Source: Crassaminicella profunda (GTDB lineage: Bacteria; Bacillota; Clostridia; Peptostreptococcales; Thermotaleaceae). Taken from it: a stretch of 64,000 bases of DNA. The position numbers and the translations under genes are program-made. Under the pieces are notes generated by a model, which was not told where the DNA came from, ran no database searches, and saw only the letters and a list, made by a program, of their open reading frames with translations. Shown one piece after another: positions 59,482 through 64,000 of the stretch (positions are counted from its first letter, which is position 1; each line of letters opens with the position of its first letter). The stretch lies in the NCBI RefSeq assembly GCF_019884785.1, contig NZ_CP082326.1, forward strand, positions 2,845,355 through 2,909,354. Direction: 5' to 3'.

Positions 59482-59526
59482 TTATCATAATTTACCATAT
59501 TCTAATCTAAAGAAATCTTAAAGATT
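59482..59526 (-). promoter_or_regulatory. 45-bp promoter element shared by the two giant surface genes (copy A)
   Basis: Contains minus-strand TTTAGA (59506-59511), 16-bp spacer, TATGAT (59484-59489), preceded by the palindrome AATCTTTAAGATT. It matches 63932-63976 at 44 of 45 positions and lies about 60 bp upstream of the SLH protein gene. Confidence 0.65.
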
Positions 59527-59542
59527 AAAAAAATAATAAAAA

Positions 59543-59575
59543 GGCTATCCCATTATTTTGAGACAACCCTTTACC
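59543..59575 (-). terminator. Terminator after the NHL-repeat protein
   Basis: Nine-pair stem with G-U wobbles (GGCTATCCC with GAGACAACC on the plus strand), with CCTTTTTATT following on the minus strand. Confidence 0.6.
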
Positions 59576-59580
59576 TTTCA

Positions 59581-62500
59581 TTATTTTATAATTTTCACCC
59601 CATCTTCACCTGGAAACCACATAACTGTTGCTCCAAGCTTTTCAGATACATATCTTAGAGGTACTAATGTTCTATTATTGCTAATAGTTGCAGAGGTATC
59701 AAAGCCTTCTATAGGCTTACCAATTACCATACTGAATATTTTTCCTTCATAGTTGATGACAATAGTTTTTGATTTTTCTATCCACTTGACATCTGCTCCT
59801 AAATTCTCTGCTACAAATCTTATTGGTATCATTGTTCTATTGTTAATAATTTTTGGCTCTACGTCATTCATCTTTGATCTATGATTTATAGCCCCTTCTA
59901 ATTTATCAATCATTAAATCGATTTCTAGTAAATTTCTTGCTTTGACAACACTACATAAATCAGGTCGATCTGTATAATACGTAAAAGTTTTTGTATTTTT
60001 ATCATAAATACCACCTAATTTTACTGGTATCACATTTCCTTTTTCATCCTTTTCGTATCGAACTCCTGTTAAATTCTTAAAATCATCTTCCGTTAAATCT
60101 TGATTAGATAAATCTATAGTTACTTTTACTGGTTCAAAGAAATAATTGATTTCTTTGTTTTTATTCGTTTTTGTATTTTTCATTTGTGCTGCTACATCAA
60201 ATATACCACTTCCTATAGACTCTAATCCTTTTTCTTTTAATACTTTATTATTTTCTATCTTTTCTATTTCTTGCTTTGATAAAGCACCTACTTTTAAGAT
60301 TAGTTTTTCATCTTTATTTTCTAGTGATTTTTGCAAAGCATTTGTTTGTAATGTCTTTGGTGCAAAATCTAATTGAATTCCTCTATTTTCTATTGTCCAC
60401 CCTTTCTTTTCTTTCTCTAATGCTTTTATAATAGCTAGTGTAATTTCAACTTTACCCTCTTTTTCATTTTCAAGAAAAATAATAGCCTTTTTATTAGATA
60501 TCATAGATTTGTCTAATGCCTGATCTCCTATTGTTTTAATATCATCTTTTTTGAAATATGTTTTTTCAGACTCCTGCTCTTGATTATTGTTATTACTTGA
60601 ATGTTTATTATTAGAACTACTTCCACTGTCTTTAGGCTTTTCATCTTTTTTGATAGTTACAATAAACTCTTTTATCTCCTCTAAATTTCCCTTTTTTATA
60701 GTAGCTACTAATGTTATAGTTACATCTCCTATATTATATGCAGGCCTTGTTACTTCTCCTGTTTTTATATTTATATATTCTGTAGAATCTGTACTCCAAG
60801 TAATATTTGTGTTATTAACACCATTTTTAGGAAGTACTAAGTTCTTTGTAATATTTTTTGAATTATTATTCTCTCCTAAAATACTATTTTCCTTTAAAGC
60901 TTCCTTAGCTTGAATAATCATTTCTTTATCTGTTACTGGCAATTTTAGTACTTTTATCTTAAATGTTTTTTGATCTTTTGTATCATTTTTATAAACACTA
61001 GCTATGACTGTAACATCTACATCTCCTATTGTAAAGCTTGGTCTATAAACTACTCCTGTAACTGTTACATAGTCTGTATTGCTACTTGTCCAAGAAATAA
61101 AGGTTTCATTACTTCCTTTTTTAATGAATTTCATGTCTTTTGTTACTGATTCTTTATTGTCTCCATCTGCATATATAATTTGAATTCCTTCTTTTGCCTG
61201 TGATACAGCTTCTTCATCTGTTGCTGGTAGGCTTAATATTTTCAGTTCAAAAGTCTTTACATCTTTTTCATCATTTTTATAAACATTTGCTGTAACTGTA
61301 ACATCTACATTTCCTTTAGTAAAGCTCGGTCTATAAACTGCTCCTGTTACGCTTACATAGTCTTCATTGCTACTCTCCCAAGAAATAAAGGTTTTATTGC
61401 TTCCTTTTGCAGAAAAAATCATATCTTTTGTTACTGATTCTTTATGATCTCCATCTGCATAAATAATCTGAAGTTCTTCTTTCGCCTCTGCAACAGCTTC
61501 TTGATCTGTTGCTGATAGCTTTAATATTTTCAGTTCAAAGGTCTTTGTAGTTTTAACACCATTTTTATCAATAGTTGCTGTAACTGTAATATTAACATCT
61601 CCAGTTGTGAATGATGGTCTTTTTACAACTCCATTTTCACTTACATAATCTACGTCACTAGATTTCCAAGAAATATTTGTTCCATTATCTCCATTAGTAG
61701 GTAATGTAATATTTTTTGTTACATGCTCTTTATCATTTTCTACTCCAAAACCAATATCTAATACATTTTTGTCTATTTCTATAGAATCTTCATCTGACAT
61801 AGCATTAAGAATTATATTATTTGAAGTTAGATCTGTATTTCCTAAAGACTCTATATATTCATCAGATGTACAAGTTACTGTTAAATTTATATTATTTTCA
61901 AAATTATTTGTCCTGTTTCCTTTAAGTGTAATCTTTGCTTGGGTCTCATTCACTCTATTTATACTATCTATGCTAACCCCTTCTGGTAAATTATTTATTT
62001 TCCAATTATTCTTTGTTAAAGAATTTACAAAATTTCCACCTGTTATATTTACTGTAATAATTTCTCCATCTTCCCTTCCTTCTGTGATCTTTCCATCATC
62101 TGTAATGATTATACTTTCTATATCATTATTCGCTGTTATAGTCATATTTTCTGTTGTTAATGAAGTATCTCCAGCTAATTGATTTGCATCTACAGTTATA
62201 TTGAAATTTGTGATATTACTATCAAAATCCTTATGATCATAATCAAGAACTATCTTTGCGTGAGTATTATCTTCTTTTGTGATATTGCTAATAATTAATC
62301 CTATTGGTGCATTATTTAAAGTAAACTTTTCTTCATCTAATATAGGTGCAAATACATCCCCTGAGAGGGTTAACGTTATGTTTTTTCCTTTTAGATTTTC
62401 TTCTATTAAACCTTCATCTACTACTGCTGTTGCTTTTCTCTCAATAGTTGTAAAGCTTACTTGAGCTCCATAACTCATCCCTACTGCATTTTTAGCATAT

Positions 62501-63858
62501 GCTCTTACATAATATGTAGTATTTTTAGTTAGTCCAGTAAGGTTTGTTGTAAAAGTTCCTGTACCAGCTCCTACGGCTACTTTTGTATCAGCTATAGTTG
62601 GATTTGTATGAGTTGCATATACAACCCCTCTATCTACTACCTCTACTCCTCCATGATCTATAACATTTCCTCCTACTTTTGATGTTGTTGGAGTAATATC
62701 TGTAGCAGTATCTGTAATCACTGTTGGTGAATTTGCTTTAACAACCTTTCTAATCCTGTAATTATAAGTATCTGCTGTATAAATATTTCCATCATTATCT
62801 ACATCTATTCCATATGTACCATTAAACTTAGCTTCTGTTGCAGCCCCTCCATCTCCTGAATATCCATATTCACCATTTCCCGCTACTGTAGTAATAATGC
62901 CACTCGTATCAACCTTTCTTATACGTCTTGCACCATTATCAGAAATATAAATATTCCCATTATGATCTACTGCTAAATCCAAAATAAAATTTAATTTAGC
63001 TCCTGTAGCAGCTTCTCCATCTCCTGAATATCCTACTTCACCAGTTCCTGCTACTGTAGTAATAATGCCACTCGTATTAACCTTTCTAATACGGCGATTT
63101 ATACTATCCGCTATATAAATAATATTCCCATCATTATCTACTGCCACTCCATATGGTCTATTCAATGTAGCTTCTGTAGCTAAACCATTATCTCCTAAAT
63201 CTCCATAGCTGCTCCCTTTTCCTGCTACTGTGCTTATTTTTCCATTTTTATCAATTTTTCTAATACGATGGTTAGATGAATCTGCTATATAAATATTACT
63301 ATGACTATCTACTGCTATTCCACTAGGACTGTTGAATTTGGCTTCTGTTGCATTTCCTCCATCTCCTAGATATCCGCTTTCACCAGTTCCTGCTATTGTA
63401 GTAATTATTCCACTCGTATTAATCTTTCTAATACAATTATTCCCTCTATCAGATATATAGACATTTCCATCATAATCTATAGCTACTGCATAAGGACTAT
63501 TTAATTTAGCTTCTGTTGCAAGTCCATTATCTCCTGAATATCCACTTTCACCAGTTCCTGCTACTGTAGTGATTATTCCACTCGTATTAACCTTTCTAAT
63601 ACAATTCGAATCTATATCAACAATGTAAATATTTCCATAACTATCTACTGCCACTCCAATAGGCTCATCTAATTTGGCAGCTGTAGCTAAACCCCCATCT
63701 CCTGAATATCCACTCCAACCCGTTCCTGCTACTGTATCAATAATACTCATACCTTCTGCATATGCAGTTGTATCTTCATTCATATAGAAGTTTGGTACAC
63801 CTCCTATCATTACTAATACAAGTAAAAATGTCATTGTTTTTTTCAATATTTTATACAT
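59581..63858 (-). CDS. Giant exported protein: NHL propeller, Ig-like repeats, copper-amine-oxidase-like domain
   Basis: 1425 residues. Signal peptide (about 1-34, ending TTAYAEG); six NHL repeats (about 35-370) of the form GYSGDGGxATxAKLNxP, GVAVDxxGNIYIAD, IRKVNTSGIITTVAG, enough for one six-bladed propeller; an FN3-like domain (about 372-470); a beta-rich region (475-690); four atypical bacterial Ig-like repeats (about 690-1085) each with SVTKDM, FISWxSSNxDYV and RPSFT; a Ser/Asn linker; then a C-terminal pair of copper-amine-oxidase N-terminal-like modules (about 1305-1425; TMIPIRFVAENLGADVKW, TLVPLRYVSEKLGATVMW). The last module is the same type as in the two amidases. No SLH domain or sortase motif. 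ATG with GGGAGG. Confidence 0.85.
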   Translation of the reverse strand: MYKILKKTMTFLLVLVMIGGVPNFYMNEDTTAYAEGMSIIDTVAGTGWSGYSGDGGLATAAKLDEPIGVAVDSYGNIYIVDIDSNCIRKVNTSGIITTVAGTGESGYSGDNGLATEAKLNSPYAVAIDYDGNVYISDRGNNCIRKINTSGIITTIAGTGESGYLGDGGNATEAKFNSPSGIAVDSHSNIYIADSSNHRIRKIDKNGKISTVAGKGSSYGDLGDNGLATEATLNRPYGVAVDNDGNIIYIADSINRRIRKVNTSGIITTVAGTGEVGYSGDGEAATGAKLNFILDLAVDHNGNIYISDNGARRIRKVDTSGIITTVAGNGEYGYSGDGGAATEAKFNGTYGIDVDNDGNIYTADTYNYRIRKVVKANSPTVITDTATDITPTTSKVGGNVIDHGGVEVVDRGVVYATHTNPTIADTKVAVGAGTGTFTTNLTGLTKNTTYYVRAYAKNAVGMSYGAQVSFTTIERKATAVVDEGLIEENLKGKNITLTLSGDVFAPILDEEKFTLNNAPIGLIISNITKEDNTHAKIVLDYDHKDFDSNITNFNITVDANQLAGDTSLTTENMTITANNDIESIIITDDGKITEGREDGEIITVNITGGNFVNSLTKNNWKINNLPEGVSIDSINRVNETQAKITLKGNRTNNFENNINLTVTCTSDEYIESLGNTDLTSNNIILNAMSDEDSIEIDKNVLDIGFGVENDKEHVTKNITLPTNGDNGTNISWKSSDVDYVSENGVVKRPSFTTGDVNITVTATIDKNGVKTTKTFELKILKLSATDQEAVAEAKEELQIIYADGDHKESVTKDMIFSAKGSNKTFISWESSNEDYVSVTGAVYRPSFTKGNVDVTVTANVYKNDEKDVKTFELKILSLPATDEEAVSQAKEGIQIIYADGDNKESVTKDMKFIKKGSNETFISWTSSNTDYVTVTGVVYRPSFTIGDVDVTVIASVYKNDTKDQKTFKIKVLKLPVTDKEMIIQAKEALKENSILGENNNSKNITKNLVLPKNGVNNTNITWSTDSTEYINIKTGEVTRPAYNIGDVTITLVATIKKGNLEEIKEFIVTIKKDEKPKDSGSSSNNKHSSNNNNQEQESEKTYFKKDDIKTIGDQALDKSMISNKKAIIFLENEKEGKVEITLAIIKALEKEKKGWTIENRGIQLDFAPKTLQTNALQKSLENKDEKLILKVGALSKQEIEKIENNKVLKEKGLESIGSGIFDVAAQMKNTKTNKNKEINYFFEPVKVTIDLSNQDLTEDDFKNLTGVRYEKDEKGNVIPVKLGGIYDKNTKTFTYYTDRPDLCSVVKARNLLEIDLMIDKLEGAINHRSKMNDVEPKIINNRTMIPIRFVAENLGADVKWIEKSKTIVINYEGKIFSMVIGKPIEGFDTSATISNNRTLVPLRYVSEKLGATVMWFPGEDGVKIIK

Positions 63859-63931
63859 TCTTTTTCCTCCCTTTTGTTATTTATTTCTCTATCTGTCTAA
63901 AAAATAGGTTCATGTTTCTTTCTTGAAAATC

Positions 63932-63976
63932 TTATCATAATTTACCATTTTCTAATCTAAAGAAATCTTAAAGATT
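63932..63976 (-). promoter_or_regulatory. 45-bp promoter element shared by the two giant surface genes (copy B)
   Basis: TTTAGA (63956-63961), 16-bp spacer, TATGAT (63934-63939), with the flanking palindrome AATCTTTAAGATT, about 75 bp upstream of the NHL protein. One base differs from copy A. Confidence 0.65.
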
Positions 63977-64000
63977 TTAAAACAAATGAAAATGTTCATA

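Overview
The window comes from a low-GC, spore-forming anaerobic clostridium. A GerM lipoprotein, S-layer-homology (SLH) and copper-amine-oxidase-like surface domains, a 2-hydroxyacyl-CoA dehydratase system and a tandem glycine riboswitch all point that way, possibly to the Alkaliphilus/Crassaminicella side of Clostridia (genus is a guess). Most genes lie on the minus strand.

Layout: 1-871 end of an M20 amidohydrolase. 1348-2334 eight tRNA genes (Pro, Pro, Gly, Arg, His, Lys, Gly, Arg in transcription order) with one promoter and one terminator. 2512-5527 yfcE, rdgB, rph and gerM. 5679-10264 two paralogous exported cell-wall amidases. 10476-10921 a plus-strand unit: promoter, tandem glycine riboswitch, terminator switch and a 28-residue membrane peptide. 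10930-13234 an unrecognised, possibly ADP-ribosyltransferase-like protein, a small cysteine-rich protein and an uncharacterised permease. 13337-25308 two complete tandem oligopeptide ABC operons, each in the order B-C-D-F-A.

25514-39809 is the metabolic centrepiece: a sigma-54 activator diverging from a lactate-permease-type transporter, class III CoA transferase, dehydratase activator, 2-hydroxyacyl-CoA dehydratase subunits, SDR dehydrogenase, MaoC hydratase, acyl-CoA dehydrogenase, EtfB/EtfA, thiolase and a VOC epimerase-like protein. The set could take up a 2-hydroxy acid, make the CoA ester, dehydrate it to an enoyl-CoA, then reduce part and oxidise part to acetyl-CoA. 2-Hydroxybutyrate is the simplest substrate that uses every enzyme. 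Two sigma-54 promoters, each with a pair of matching upstream boxes at the same distance, tie the transporter and the enzyme operon to the activator. etfB carries one in-frame TAG.

40043-45335 ligA and pcrA, the latter interrupted by a 360-residue intein with a GIY-YIG-like insert. 45597-52251 an accessory island between two paralogous EamA transporters: an orphan CRISPR array, an Rpn-type nuclease, a large protein with a HEPN-like RNase motif, a possible small structured RNA, a truncated PD-(D/E)XK protein and a YbaK-type deacylase. 52451-63858 a DUF3298-type lipoprotein and two giant surface proteins, which share a 45-bp upstream promoter element.
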